This document shows positions 10,552-19,641 of a DNA stretch of 61,337 bases, piece by piece; the first letter of the stretch is position 1, and each line of letters begins with the position of its first letter. Source of the stretch: a virus; the IMG/VR virus record IMGVR_UViG_3300021438_000016, positions 1 through 61,337 of that record. One strand, written 5' to 3'. Below the pieces are notes generated by a model. It made no database searches, was not told where the DNA came from, and was given only the letters and a program-made list of their open reading frames with translations. Made by a program: the position numbers and the translations under genes.

Positions 10552-11571
10552 TTATTTCGGAGGCGTGGTCGTGCCGCTCAATTTATTAACAGCATCAGCA
10601 GCCGTACCCAAGGCACCAATACCAGTCAGTGCTCCACCAAGGATAGAGTTAGCTGGAGATGTGGGAGCGCCGTACTCATTTTCTGTAGTCATCGGATATT
10701 TACTAACAACACTGTTGAGCCAGTCGATCTGATTCTTCGGATAGTCCCGAGCTTCTTTCCACATGTCGTAATCAGATTTGAGACCTTCCTGTGTGATACC
10801 GCGCTGAGTAGCGCCAAGATCAGCTTCCTGCCTATTGGAAGCTAGTCCTAGTTGCTGTTGCTGATTACCAAACGTGCCTTGATCCCGTGCAACATCCCCG
10901 GCTTCTTTCAGGTAGTTGAGACCCTGCGTGGCACCAAACTGTCCGGACTGTTCTTTGGCTTTTAGCGCATCAAGCAGCCGGTTTTGGTCGGCGTTGTATT
11001 GGGATTGGGCAGCGGTAAACGCGGTGTCATACCCCTTGCCGGTGATGTCAGCTAGTTTGGTACCCAGATTACGCTGGGTTTCTGCATTATAAATAGCCTG
11101 TGCCCCACCACCATACGCACCAGACTTAATCAACTGCGCGTTGTTTTTCATCTGCTGTATGTCTGCCTGCCGCTTAGCCTCTTCAAGCTGTGGGTTCAGA
11201 ATTTTAGACAGATAGAGGTTCATGTACTGGTCAAGCGCAGCGGAATCAAACCCGTTACCAATACCCGTCGTATTAGACGTGAACGTCGTACCCGTATATG
11301 CAGGTTGTGTCATTGCAGACTTATACACGTCCTGCATATTGGTGGCAGCGTTACCCTGCGAAGCGTTGGGTTGAGTAAGCTGTTGAATCCCCGTGAACGC
11401 TTTGTTCTGGAGATCAGACGGACCGGCAACGGTCTGTCCACCGTAAACTTGGTATGGGTTTGAAGCTACATCGACCGCAGCGTTGACAATACCCCCGACA
11501 ACGGGAGCAGCCCAGTTTGATACGGTGCTTTCTCTTACACCTGTGGCGGTGGGTGCAACAGTGTCTGTCAT
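10552..11571 (-). CDS. Putative internal virion protein (339 aa)
   Basis: The protein is Ala/Gln-rich with a Gly-rich patch (SGAYGGGAQ) near the middle and helical segments rich in Q and A. I recognise no catalytic motif. It is preceded by a GGAAG ribosome site and ends 9 bases before the next gene of the late operon. Its place among large proteins at the distal end of the structural block, as in T7-like and P22-like phages, suggests an internal or ejected protein. Function is inferred from position alone. Confidence 0.5.
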   Translation of the reverse strand: MTDTVAPTATGVRESTVSNWAAPVVGGIVNAAVDVASNPYQVYGGQTVAGPSDLQNKAFTGIQQLTQPNASQGNAATNMQDVYKSAMTQPAYTGTTFTSNTTGIGNGFDSAALDQYMNLYLSKILNPQLEEAKRQADIQQMKNNAQLIKSGAYGGGAQAIYNAETQRNLGTKLADITGKGYDTAFTAAQSQYNADQNRLLDALKAKEQSGQFGATQGLNYLKEAGDVARDQGTFGNQQQQLGLASNRQEADLGATQRGITQEGLKSDYDMWKEARDYPKNQIDWLNSVVSKYPMTTENEYGAPTSPANSILGGALTGIGALGTAADAVNKLSGTTTPPK

Positions 11572-11580
11572 GATACTTCC

Positions 11581-14127
11581 TTACTTCGGCGTAAATTTAG
11601 CCGGGTTGATCTGTTTGCCCTGCTTCTTAGTACCAGTGCGGGCGTGACGGATACGGTCCATCATGTCGTAGAGTTGTTTGGCACCAGCCTCAGAGTTGCC
11701 ATTACCCAAGTGCGACACCACATCAGCAGGGATCACGAACTCACCACCGCTAAGTTTCGCCGGTTGCTTGTTGTCAATGGTAGCAGGAATCTTGTCAGCC
11801 ATGCCATCTTCGGCGCTTTTGAGATAGTGCAGTCCACCACCTCCAGCGTACCCATCAATCCCACCACCTTCAGCACGTTTGACCGGCACGCCCTTGAGCG
11901 CGTTATAGACTTGGTTTTGCGTAAGCCCCAGACTGCCAGCTTGCATACCCATGGGGGCAACGGGTTTGGGACGACCGGCATAGCCAAGAAGCCCACCGAT
12001 TCCGGCAGCAGCTAGCGCTTTAGTCAGGTTGGGGTTGTCTTTAGCTAGTTTTATGAGCCTGTCGAGGACGGAGCCGCTTGAATTGGAATCTACGTTTACC
12101 GGGCTATTTGTTGTGGCATCAAGCGCGTTATCACCTGTGTAGGCGTTGCCTTCGTTGCCGTAGTTTTGAGCTATTTCTTCGGGGGTGCCAAAATACCCAC
12201 TCGCCCATCGTAAATCGTTCAGAGTATTAGCACCGTCATCAGTATAGCCAGATCCAGAGGGGATGAGGGAATCAAAGTCATACCCCCAGTCATACCCTCC
12301 AACATCGCCACCCTTGTCAAAATTAGTCTTCACTTCACCACCGTCCTTTAATCCTGTTTGAGTCCAACCGGCGGGAGGTGTCCAATTTCCGGTGGTATCT
12401 GTGTAGTACCGATTCGTCGCCTGATTAAAATACTGCTTTGGCGTAGGCGTAGGCGCAGGGGTAGTCATTGCCTGCGCCTGCTGGGATGTTATCGCCGGGA
12501 TAGCTGCCGGGGCCATCGTAGCCGGGGCCATTGTCCTATTTTCTGGCGTGTCATACCAGTCAAAGAACCTTACGCCACCCTTGCCACCAGTTCCCTGTGC
12601 CCCAGTCTGACGCCAATACCGCGCATCGGAAGTCGGCAGTGCTTGCAGTCCTCTAGCGTCTGTTGTGGTCAGCGCACCAACTTGAGAAGTGTCAAGTGTT
12701 TTAGTTTGTGACGTATCAAGCGCTTTAACTTGGGAAGTATCAAGTGTTTTAACTTGGGAAGTATCAAGCGCTTTAACTTGGGAGGTATCTACCGCGTTAA
12801 TTTGAGATGTGTTACCGCCACCGCCCCCTGTGATGTTACTGACAATAGCTCCAGTAAGTGCCCCAGTTAGCAAGCTCCCAATTGGGCTAGAAGTGAGCGC
12901 AGAAATTTGATTAGAAGTAAGAGTGTTTAGCGCGGTCGTCACATTTGTATCAGTACCCCCGCCACCTACGGTCGTATCAGTACCTCCGCCACCTACGGTC
13001 GTATCAGTACCTCCGCCACCTACGGTCGTATCAGTACCGAATAAATCACTTCTTGTTAGATCAACATTTGGATCTGATATGGCACTTAGGGCGTTTGGGT
13101 CATACCCGCCGGGATTCTCAATATTGTATAGAGCTTGCAATTGTTCGGGGGTTAGCAAGCTAAGATCTGGGGATACAGATCCCGGGCCCGTAGGAGATTG
13201 TGACCCGTAAAGACTATTTAATTCGTCCTCCGGAATATTTCCTATACTTGCACCGGGAATAAACATATTGGAAATTTGATTTCCAATACCACCAAGCGCA
13301 CCGATACCAGCCTGAACTCCTGAACCAACAGCGGCATTGAGTGCGCCAAGGCCAGCGGGTCCGCCTTTTAGTTGGTTGCTTAATTCACTAGACCCAATTT
13401 TGCCCGCTATATCCGCATACTGCCCCGGCACTCCAAGAGCTTCAGCAATGTTTCCAGCAGAAGTTGCGGATACGGGGTTAAAGTCAGCGCCGCGCAGGTT
13501 AGTTAAAAGGTCTGTACCTTGAGCTAACTCATTGATTCCATAAGGCACAACGCTGGCTAGCGCTTGTCCATATTTTCCGTGGGCTAAAGCGTCAGCGGCA
13601 CCGGCGGCGGCAAAAAACGGTTGGAAGGGAGAAGGGATAATCTTTCCCGCAGCCATAATGGCCTGACCAACCGCGTTATCACGCAGAAATCCATGAGCGC
13701 GAGGACTCCACTGAGGGTCAAAACTAACATTGCCGTTCTGATCAGCATTTAGGTGGAAAAAAATGTCCCCACCCTTCAGGCCATACTGGCCGTTCTGCAT
13801 GATACCAATTCGTTCTGGATTGATCGGCTGGTTGGTGGCTTTATTGATATAGGCGTTTGTGGTTGTTTCTGGCACCCATCGCGCCGCCTCATCAGTTCCT
13901 TCAAAGTGACCGGGAACGGGGACTTTTTGCACACCAATATCTTTTACGCTGGTAATCCCTTGCTTATTAAGACCTTCGGCAATGACTCGATTGCGTGGGT
14001 TGTCACCGCCAAGCTCTGTTAGCAGCGCAGAAAGATCTGGGGCTTTAGCAGCGGTAGCAGCGGTAGCAGCGGTAGCGGCTGGGGCGGCAGTGCCGTAATC
14101 CCCGGCTAAAAGATCTTCGTTAGTCAT
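11581..14127 (-). CDS. Putative virion protein with tandem repeats and GGEFVIPADVV tail (848 aa)
   Basis: The protein has an Ala/Thr-rich start, a glycine-rich hydrophobic middle, two internal repeat arrays (nine-residue DTTVGGGGT units and eight-residue LDTSQVKA-like units), and a C-terminal region with GGGIDGYAGGGG and GGEFVIPADVVSHLGNG. The latter motif recurs at the ends of structural proteins in many aquatic podovirus-like phages. No enzyme motif is seen. The ribosome site is weak, and the gene begins 4 bases after the preceding stop, so translation may be coupled. It is probably a structural or ejection protein; the repeats suggest a flexible, variable segment. Confidence 0.55.
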   Translation of the reverse strand: MTNEDLLAGDYGTAAPAATAATAATAAKAPDLSALLTELGGDNPRNRVIAEGLNKQGITSVKDIGVQKVPVPGHFEGTDEAARWVPETTTNAYINKATNQPINPERIGIMQNGQYGLKGGDIFFHLNADQNGNVSFDPQWSPRAHGFLRDNAVGQAIMAAGKIIPSPFQPFFAAAGAADALAHGKYGQALASVVPYGINELAQGTDLLTNLRGADFNPVSATSAGNIAEALGVPGQYADIAGKIGSSELSNQLKGGPAGLGALNAAVGSGVQAGIGALGGIGNQISNMFIPGASIGNIPEDELNSLYGSQSPTGPGSVSPDLSLLTPEQLQALYNIENPGGYDPNALSAISDPNVDLTRSDLFGTDTTVGGGGTDTTVGGGGTDTTVGGGGTDTNVTTALNTLTSNQISALTSSPIGSLLTGALTGAIVSNITGGGGGNTSQINAVDTSQVKALDTSQVKTLDTSQVKALDTSQTKTLDTSQVGALTTTDARGLQALPTSDARYWRQTGAQGTGGKGGVRFFDWYDTPENRTMAPATMAPAAIPAITSQQAQAMTTPAPTPTPKQYFNQATNRYYTDTTGNWTPPAGWTQTGLKDGGEVKTNFDKGGDVGGYDWGYDFDSLIPSGSGYTDDGANTLNDLRWASGYFGTPEEIAQNYGNEGNAYTGDNALDATTNSPVNVDSNSSGSVLDRLIKLAKDNPNLTKALAAAGIGGLLGYAGRPKPVAPMGMQAGSLGLTQNQVYNALKGVPVKRAEGGGIDGYAGGGGLHYLKSAEDGMADKIPATIDNKQPAKLSGGEFVIPADVVSHLGNGNSEAGAKQLYDMMDRIRHARTGTKKQGKQINPAKFTPK
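12671..12795 (-). repeat. 24-base tandem repeats coding LDTSQVKA-like octapeptides
   Basis: About five in-frame copies with a 24-base period encode variants of LDTSQVK[AT]. Copies differ mostly by alternating GCG/GTG and TTA/CTT changes, consistent with repeated slippage or recombination inside the 848-residue virion gene. Confidence 0.85.
12947..13038 (-). repeat. 27-base tandem repeats coding DTTVGGGGT
   Basis: Three nearly identical 27-base units plus a partial fourth, with only a T/C difference in the first, encode DTTVGGGGT. Near-identity at DNA level suggests recent expansion and possible copy-number variation among relatives. Confidence 0.9.
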
Positions 14128-14130
14128 GGT

Positions 14131-15507
14131 TTACGCCGTCAAATCCCAAAATGACAAGGAACCGTAGCAGTCGCCTGCCGGTGTAGCAGAATCCACGGTA
14201 CGAATAACAAGGCTGATAATGTCGCTAACTCCGGCCAAAGACACTCCCGGTTGGAACGCCCAGTTATAACCAGACGGATCGACCAAAGGATTATTGCCGC
14301 CAGAACCAGAGGCAGTTACATAGTCAGTTTGGATAATTGATCCGCCAGTTGTTGCAGTGGCAGATACGTCATATTCCACGTTTGCATCAGCAGGCAACGC
14401 AGTCCAAGCCGCTCCAGTTAATGTTGGATTTTTAATTAAACTAACCTGATAACTCTGGCTGGTAATTGGAAGCACTTGAACACGCGCAGGAATAATAACT
14501 GCTCCGGGTCTGGTAGAAGCCAATCGAATAGAAACAATTGGAAGGTCTGTTAATCCAATAGCTGCAAGTTTAGTGGTTCTTTGAGCTACATACCCAATTG
14601 AATACTGTTCATAACCTCCTTCAGATACCACAGATGAACAGATTTGTTTTAGCGTGGCAGCTACAGCAACGGTCGAAGTGATCTCATAACGCACCGGCAA
14701 AGTTGCCGTTGTCATGTAGGTTGTGGTTATTTCGTTGGCGTTATTGAACGTGTGGCAGACAATATACTGCCCATTGATAATGAACCCGCACCGTACCGAT
14801 CCAACGCCCAACCATTCAAAGTCCATCCACAGAATCTGCGCCTTGGATGAATCAAGGGTATACCCTGATGCCCCGGTGCCGTCGAGCTTGTCGCCGTTCC
14901 AACTAGACTGATTAACAGTCCGTGCGTCACTGACCGAGCCGGTTACTTTAGAGCGCAGCACAAAAGAGTTTGTGCCATCAATGCGCTGGAAGAACACGCC
15001 GTTATCGGTGTTGAAGTACCCAACACGTTGCGTCAGGTTTAAACTTGAACTGCCGTCCATACAGAACGTGGCAAGAACAAGAAGCCCTTTACCGGGCTGA
15101 TATGGGAAAGACCGGAACGTCTGGCGTACAACTGATCCAACCCCGCCAGCAGTTACAGACATATCAAGCGCAGACTGATCTGTCTGATACGTAGTCGTAC
15201 CCGTTCCCGTGGTTGCAGTGTCAAACTGAGTATCAGCAGCGTAGCGTTGCTGGCTATCAAACAGGGTGTATGGCTGACTGACCCGCTGCCGCCCAAACGC
15301 ATCTAACGCCGTGGGAGGAAATGTAATGGGTACGGACGATCCAGAAGCCATTAGCTGCCCTAAAATCTTATCAAGCTGGTTAAAATACAGCCGCAGGACG
15401 TTGCTGTATTGATCAACAAATCGGGAATCGTAATTCTGCGGGGCAAGTGGTAGGTTTGGCGCGACGACCTGCGACAGATCATAATCTGTAGTGACGAAGT
15501 AACTCAA
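14131..15507 (-). CDS. Putative tail-associated structural protein (458 aa)
   Basis: The start is TTG and overlaps the previous stop (TTGA), with a GGCAGG-like ribosome site. The first 80 residues are helical (DQYSNVLRLYFNQLDKILG), followed by DAFGRQRVSQPYTLFDSQQ and a beta-rich remainder. That FGRQRVS...LFDSQ segment is one I recall from conserved tail or appendage proteins of several phage groups. No enzymatic residues are visible. It lies directly downstream of the nozzle-like gene, suggesting a tail-attached protein. Structural role likely; exact identity unknown. Confidence 0.55.
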   Translation of the reverse strand: MSYFVTTDYDLSQVVAPNLPLAPQNYDSRFVDQYSNVLRLYFNQLDKILGQLMASGSSVPITFPPTALDAFGRQRVSQPYTLFDSQQRYAADTQFDTATTGTGTTTYQTDQSALDMSVTAGGVGSVVRQTFRSFPYQPGKGLLVLATFCMDGSSSLNLTQRVGYFNTDNGVFFQRIDGTNSFVLRSKVTGSVSDARTVNQSSWNGDKLDGTGASGYTLDSSKAQILWMDFEWLGVGSVRCGFIINGQYIVCHTFNNANEITTTYMTTATLPVRYEITSTVAVAATLKQICSSVVSEGGYEQYSIGYVAQRTTKLAAIGLTDLPIVSIRLASTRPGAVIIPARVQVLPITSQSYQVSLIKNPTLTGAAWTALPADANVEYDVSATATTGGSIIQTDYVTASGSGGNNPLVDPSGYNWAFQPGVSLAGVSDIISLVIRTVDSATPAGDCYGSLSFWDLTA

Positions 15508-17366
15508 CGCCTGCCGTCCTGTCGGATGTCAATACGGGGGTATCCTAGCTGCCACTGAACCCCAAGGTCAGTCGATTCTACCTTTAAGATCATCTGACGC
15601 CCACGTACCCGGATGTAAACTTGCCCGGTGTATTGCTCAATTGGCACCCTTGCGGTACGGGTAATCGTAGCTTGGTCACTTCCGGCGACTGAAGTGGGGT
15701 CATTATAGCCCGACCCAGAGTTAGCCATTGGAATCAACGTCATAACAGCAGATGGGTTATCGACGGTTGACCCATCAAAAGTCATATCAGGCAGCATACG
15801 CCAGACAAAACCAAACCGGTCGCCATCGTCAATATCAAACTCAGATGAGGAGATATACGCGTCAATCGGCAGCGTCGTCTCGGTTTCTCCGTTATCGACC
15901 CCTTGTTCATGGTTGACAAGGTTGTAGCTGTATGTAGCCGCTATGGGATATTTACGCAGCCCGGAATCTAACCATGCGGTGCGAGCCATGGAGCCGTGAT
16001 ACCAGACCCCAATACCGCCTTTACCGTCATTCTCAATATAGTTATAAATAACGTACCGATCAATCGTCGTAGAGCCCGCTGAGCAATAGAACCACCAGAC
16101 TTCGTTAAACCCTTCGTTGGTGCTACAAAACACCTGCTGGTTTTGGTCAAGGTTGATGTCTTGGTAGATATACTTCCGCAGGTCGCAGTTAAGCGTGTTT
16201 ACACGACCGTCGTACACATAAAATTTATCAACCCCCATCCAGTACACCCGACCGGATGCAATCACCGCCGCGTTTGGGCTGATGATGGAGATGTTATCCC
16301 CAAGAAGCTGAGTGCTCCAAAACCCCGGAGGCCCGAGGTACTGCATGGAGTAAAGCGCGGAGTCCGTAAAGACAACCATCTCTTGCCGAGTCTGGACTAC
16401 CGTGACGATCTCTGACCCGTGAGAGAGCCTTGTGTAACTTGCTTGGCTGGCTTGCCCGGGAGTCCAGCTAGCGGCGTCTTCGTAGTTTGACCACCGGATG
16501 AGCATGGGATCTAGCGCGGTTTCTCCGTAGTTGTTGCACCCGAACGCAAACACGAACCGGTTTTCTGATACAAAAATAAAATTCTGTACCGTGGGAACGT
16601 CTGACGCGCCGGGAAGAGATGACAACAATACGCCTCTTGTACTGGTCCCGCCACTCCCATACCAGTAGTAAATTGGACCCCCGCGATACCCAAAGATAAG
16701 ATCTTCTCCGTAGTTGTTCTGAGACCATAACCGAAGAGATGAACTGGACGTGGCACCGATACCCCAAGCTCCTGCACCCCAAGCCCCTGCACCCCACCCA
16801 GTAAGCGGTAACTGAATAGCTGGCCCCGTGCTTATTTGATACGCAGCAGAAACGGCAGCGCCACCGGTTGCACCCGATGCGACAACAGAAGAAGTTGTAA
16901 TGGTGTAAGAGTTACTGCTTACGACTGTGATCTGGTATTCGGCGTTCAACAGCGTGGCATAGGTGCCGGTAACACCACTGAACGTAACAAAATCCCCAGT
17001 AGTGGCACCGTGTGATGCAGCGGTGACTGTGACGGTTGTTGTCCCGTTACCCGTAAACGGATTTGTGCCGAGTGTGGTTGTAGTACGCAACGGGGTAATG
17101 TCGTAATATACCCCGCCATTAGAAATGTAAAACTTGAGGTTGGTCCCCACCCCGATCAAGTTGGCAAACCCGAGTGTTACCCAATTCCACAGTGACCGGC
17201 AGATGCCAAGAAAAGTAGAGGAGGATATGCGCTGCCAGCCACCGATCTTCTCAGGCGTGCCTTGGCGAAACCGGACTTTCTCACTGTCGTACCAACCGTT
17301 CTCGTTGGCGTAACGCGTGTTTTCCTTATTTACACCGGGCCGAAGCTGAAGTTTCTTGAGTGGCAT
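15504..17366 (-). CDS. Tail nozzle / stabilisation-like protein (620 aa)
   Basis: The N-terminus (PLKKLQLRPGVNKENTRY and DSEKVRFRQGTPEKIGGW) is a widespread signature of phage structural proteins that resemble P22 gp10 and T7 gp12 nozzle proteins. The rest is beta-rich with many W, Y and G residues, as expected for a propeller-like tail tube component. It follows the holin gene (TAATG-type overlap region) and precedes another tail protein. It would sit below the adaptor ring and close the tail channel. The family resemblance is from memory of motifs; the nozzle assignment is inferred. Confidence 0.6.
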   Translation of the reverse strand: MPLKKLQLRPGVNKENTRYANENGWYDSEKVRFRQGTPEKIGGWQRISSSTFLGICRSLWNWVTLGFANLIGVGTNLKFYISNGGVYYDITPLRTTTTLGTNPFTGNGTTTVTVTAASHGATTGDFVTFSGVTGTYATLLNAEYQITVVSSNSYTITTSSVVASGATGGAAVSAAYQISTGPAIQLPLTGWGAGAWGAGAWGIGATSSSSLRLWSQNNYGEDLIFGYRGGPIYYWYGSGGTSTRGVLLSSLPGASDVPTVQNFIFVSENRFVFAFGCNNYGETALDPMLIRWSNYEDAASWTPGQASQASYTRLSHGSEIVTVVQTRQEMVVFTDSALYSMQYLGPPGFWSTQLLGDNISIISPNAAVIASGRVYWMGVDKFYVYDGRVNTLNCDLRKYIYQDINLDQNQQVFCSTNEGFNEVWWFYCSAGSTTIDRYVIYNYIENDGKGGIGVWYHGSMARTAWLDSGLRKYPIAATYSYNLVNHEQGVDNGETETTLPIDAYISSSEFDIDDGDRFGFVWRMLPDMTFDGSTVDNPSAVMTLIPMANSGSGYNDPTSVAGSDQATITRTARVPIEQYTGQVYIRVRGRQMILKVESTDLGVQWQLGYPRIDIRQDGRR

Positions 17367-17803
17367 TATTTGCTCGCTACACCCTTATGCTTCTCAAAAG
17401 ACCTCATACCGCCGAAACCGAGGAGGCCAGCGAGAAGAGTCATGAGTTGCTCAACATCAAGATCCGGGGGCGGATGGAGATCTTTTGGAATAATATCCAT
17501 ACCTTGCCCAAAAGACCAGCCCCACTGCATCAGGGGGTAGCCGAGGAATTGGTAAGCGAGACCAAGCACCCCAACCCAACCAACAGCAGGACGCCAGCCA
17601 GAGACAAATACGCTACTAGACGCCGCTTCAATCTTATTGACATCCACCTGCGCGAGGTCTGTAGTCTGGTCAATGCGCTTTTCTTCAAGGTCGAGCTTGC
17701 GCTCTTCCAGCGCCATCTGGAGCTTCTCTTTGTCCGTTGTATATAAGTCGCCCGCAACTTTGCCAACGCTTTCAATTATCGACCCTATTCCGATTAGGTC
17801 CAT
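17366..17803 (-). CDS. Holin, 3TM / gene-transfer-agent type (145 aa)
   Basis: A charged helical N-terminal half (residues 25-60) is followed by SGWRPAVGWVGVLGLAYQF, the hallmark of the GTA-type 3TM holin family, with membrane segments at about residues 73-95 and 118-134. It would form lesions in the inner membrane at the end of infection, letting the neighbouring endolysin reach the wall. The start overlaps the endolysin stop by one base (TAATG), so the two are co-translated. Confidence 0.85.
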   Translation of the reverse strand: MDLIGIGSIIESVGKVAGDLYTTDKEKLQMALEERKLDLEEKRIDQTTDLAQVDVNKIEAASSSVFVSGWRPAVGWVGVLGLAYQFLGYPLMQWGWSFGQGMDIIPKDLHPPPDLDVEQLMTLLAGLLGFGGMRSFEKHKGVASK

Positions 17804-18315
17804 TACTTGAGTCCGTTAAGGGTTCTGTTGAGCCAACCAAGCAGGAATTTGGATTGGGTTTTGTCTTTGTTGCAGATGTTGGCGTATCGGCTGATTTTGG
17901 CGAGCGCGTAGCTTGCAATGAAGTTCTGCGACGTGCAGCGGTTAAGCAGTTCAATAGTCTTCGGACCGATAGCGCCATCAGGAGTTGCTCCTGCTATCAA
18001 TTGAGCAAGTTTTATTGCAATACCCGGACCCGCGTTTACCGCGAAGTTAAAGATGTTTTCCGCAATAGCTTGGTCTGCAATCTCATCGCCTCTAACCAAA
18101 TTCCAATAATGTTGCCGATAAAAGTCACGAACCATAGGTGTAAGCGGTCCGCCAAACTCCTTGCGGTCAACCAAAGCCCAACCGGGCCATTGTGGATTTG
18201 GGTTGCGAGCGATGCCAGCATAGGTCATTCCTCCCCGGTCGCCCGGGATATTGGTCAGTTGGTAGCCGCCCTCGTCGGCAATCATTTTTTCAAATGCAGG
18301 GTTGAAATCAGCCAT
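17803..18315 (-). CDS. Endolysin, glycoside hydrolase 108 N-acetylmuramidase (170 aa)
   Basis: The N-terminus contains DEGGYQ (Glu15 expected to be catalytic) followed by DRGGMTYAGIA, matching GH108 lysozymes. The C-terminal part has PDGAIGPKTIELLN, resembling the peptidoglycan-binding half of the family. It cleaves the glycan strands of peptidoglycan. No signal peptide is visible, so it depends on the holin next door. I chose the ATG at 18315 because a GGGGG ribosome site is correctly spaced for it; a GTG one codon upstream is possible. It overlaps the endonuclease VII gene by 8 bases. Confidence 0.88.
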   Translation of the reverse strand: MADFNPAFEKMIADEGGYQLTNIPGDRGGMTYAGIARNPNPQWPGWALVDRKEFGGPLTPMVRDFYRQHYWNLVRGDEIADQAIAENIFNFAVNAGPGIAIKLAQLIAGATPDGAIGPKTIELLNRCTSQNFIASYALAKISRYANICNKDKTQSKFLLGWLNRTLNGLK

Positions 18316-18748
18316 CACTACCCCCGTACATCCTTATGTATTCGCTACGAAGAAACGTCACCTTCTTGCGCCCACTGTGTTTTCTAACCTTACCCAACGC
18401 GGGCGGGTTGTTCAGGTACTCGGCGGCGCGAATTAGCAGGTCCGGGCTGTCCTCAAAAACTCCTAGCGCCGTGTTACACCGCTTACACAACACCCCGCGT
18501 ACATCATCCGAGTCGTGGCAGTGGTCTACGGCAAACTTGTACTGCTTGAGCTTGAGGGGGTTGTCACAAATGGCGCAATTATACCCCTGAAGTTTCAACA
18601 GAAAGTCATAATCCGTGGGGGACAGTCCGAACCGATCAAGACGGTTTACATCAGATTTGCACGTGCTGCAAAGAAAATAGTCCTTCCGCCCGTGGGCAAT
18701 AAGGTCTTCTCGGAGGAACTCCCGTCGGCAAACCGCGCAAAATAGCAT
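18308..18748 (-). CDS. Recombination endonuclease VII family HNH nuclease (146 aa)
   Basis: Four CxxC-type pairs are visible (C4/C7, C27/C30, C58/C61, C88/C91) with the core DHCH (75-78) and RGVLCKRCNTALG, which define the endonuclease VII family. Such enzymes resolve branched DNA during packaging or act as homing-type nucleases. The gene sits in the lysis cassette, upstream of and overlapping the endolysin. Its ATG begins three bases after the T tract of a terminator hairpin and has no clear ribosome site, so expression may depend on readthrough. Packaging resolvase and mobile nuclease are both possible. Confidence 0.85.
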   Translation of the reverse strand: MLFCAVCRREFLREDLIAHGRKDYFLCSTCKSDVNRLDRFGLSPTDYDFLLKLQGYNCAICDNPLKLKQYKFAVDHCHDSDDVRGVLCKRCNTALGVFEDSPDLLIRAAEYLNNPPALGKVRKHSGRKKVTFLRSEYIRMYGGSDG

Positions 18749-18750
18749 AT

Positions 18751-18776
18751 AAAAACCCCGGTGGGTCGCACCGGGG
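18751..18776 (-). terminator. Rho-independent terminator upstream of endonuclease VII
   Basis: On the minus strand an 8-bp stem (CCCCGGTG / CACCGGGG) with a 5-base loop is followed by five T. It lies between the 71-residue gene and endonuclease VII and should reduce expression of the lysis and distal genes unless antitermination or another promoter acts. Confidence 0.85.
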
Positions 18777-18783
18777 CCAAACC

Positions 18784-18999
18784 TTAGTTGTCGGTCTGTT
18801 CGTCTTCAGCTTCGGCTTCTGCGGATGCAACCGCGTCGGCAACATCAAAATATGCGTCAACCGTGGCCGAGAACATTTCGATCAGCGTGAACTGTCCAAC
18901 ACCATTCTCAGCAGCGACAGCGTAAGCAGCAGCGAACAGAGCCTGCAGGGCGTCAACCGGCTCCGAACCCTCAAGAACTTCAATGATCTGGTCTTTCAT
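18784..18999 (-). CDS. Small acidic protein of unknown function (71 aa)
   Basis: The start at 18999 has an excellent ribosome site (AAGGAG, 8 bases), so longer in-frame extensions are unlikely. The product is acidic and helical, ending in an A/E/D-rich tail (ASAEAEAEDEQTDN). No domain is recognised. It is followed at once by a terminator and preceded by about 90 bases without a gene that hold two copies of TTGTACGA. Function unknown. Confidence 0.7.
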   Translation of the reverse strand: MKDQIIEVLEGSEPVDALQALFAAAYAVAAENGVGQFTLIEMFSATVDAYFDVADAVASAEAEAEDEQTDN

Positions 19000-19087
19000 G
19001 GAAAACTCCTTAATTGGCAAAGCGGAGGCAACTCCGGCAGGCAAGTAGCCCCCTCCAAAATCGTACAATTCGTACAAGACAGGGAAA

Positions 19088-19354
19088 TTACCTTGGCACC
19101 TTGGCTCGTTCTTCCATCAACTTGAGGCGGACTTGCAGGTCGTGGATGTCCCCGTAAATTTGTTCTTTTAGAACGTGCCTGCGTTCAGCACTGATAGGGC
19201 TATCCGTGGGAACACCCTCTTTGGTAATCAGGGCGGGCATCTGCCCTTCAATTTTAGTTAGACGTTCCGAAAAGCTATTTACCTGCCCCAGTAGCCACGC
19301 GAGTGCCATGACCACAATAGGGATAACAGCTTTGAGAACGTCAGACCAGTTCAT
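19088..19354 (-). CDS. Small membrane-anchored coiled-coil protein (88 aa)
   Basis: One hydrophobic segment at about residues 9-25 (AVIPIVVMALAWLLGQV) is followed by a charged helical tail with heptad-like spacing. This N-in, short-tail design occurs in holin-like and spanin-like proteins, and a second gene of the same shape lies at 28.3 kb. Located upstream of the lysis genes, it may help lysis, but no lipobox or spanin signature is seen. The ribosome site is poor. Confidence 0.6.
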   Translation of the reverse strand: MNWSDVLKAVIPIVVMALAWLLGQVNSFSERLTKIEGQMPALITKEGVPTDSPISAERRHVLKEQIYGDIHDLQVRLKLMEERAKVPR

Positions 19355-19365
19355 TTTAAATTTTA

Positions 19366-19641
19366 TTAGACGGGCATTGACCCGTTAAACATCCACGGCT
19401 TGATTGCACGGTTGGCAAACTCGATCTCTTCCGGCGTGGCATCGCGCACTACCCATGTCCGATACCAAATACCATCAACCTGCTCCGGCTGACCTGCCAC
19501 GCAGCGCTGCGTCTGGCAATCAAACTCCGGCATGTCCACCCATTCAACATGCGCGTAATCATCCATACCAGCAGGATCAATCTCAATATCCCCAATGTGG
19601 CGGGGGAACTCAAGAGTCGATAGTTTGATATATGAACTCAT
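19366..19641 (-). CDS. Small protein of unknown function next to propeller fibre (91 aa)
   Basis: The product is acidic with a Cys pair (FDCQTQRC) and a Trp-rich second half (GIWYRTWVVRD, IKPWMFNG). It overlaps the upstream propeller-type fibre gene through ATGA. Its size and position after a fibre gene resemble small fibre-associated chaperones, but I do not recognise the family. Confidence 0.6.
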   Translation of the reverse strand: MSSYIKLSTLEFPRHIGDIEIDPAGMDDYAHVEWVDMPEFDCQTQRCVAGQPEQVDGIWYRTWVVRDATPEEIEFANRAIKPWMFNGSMPV

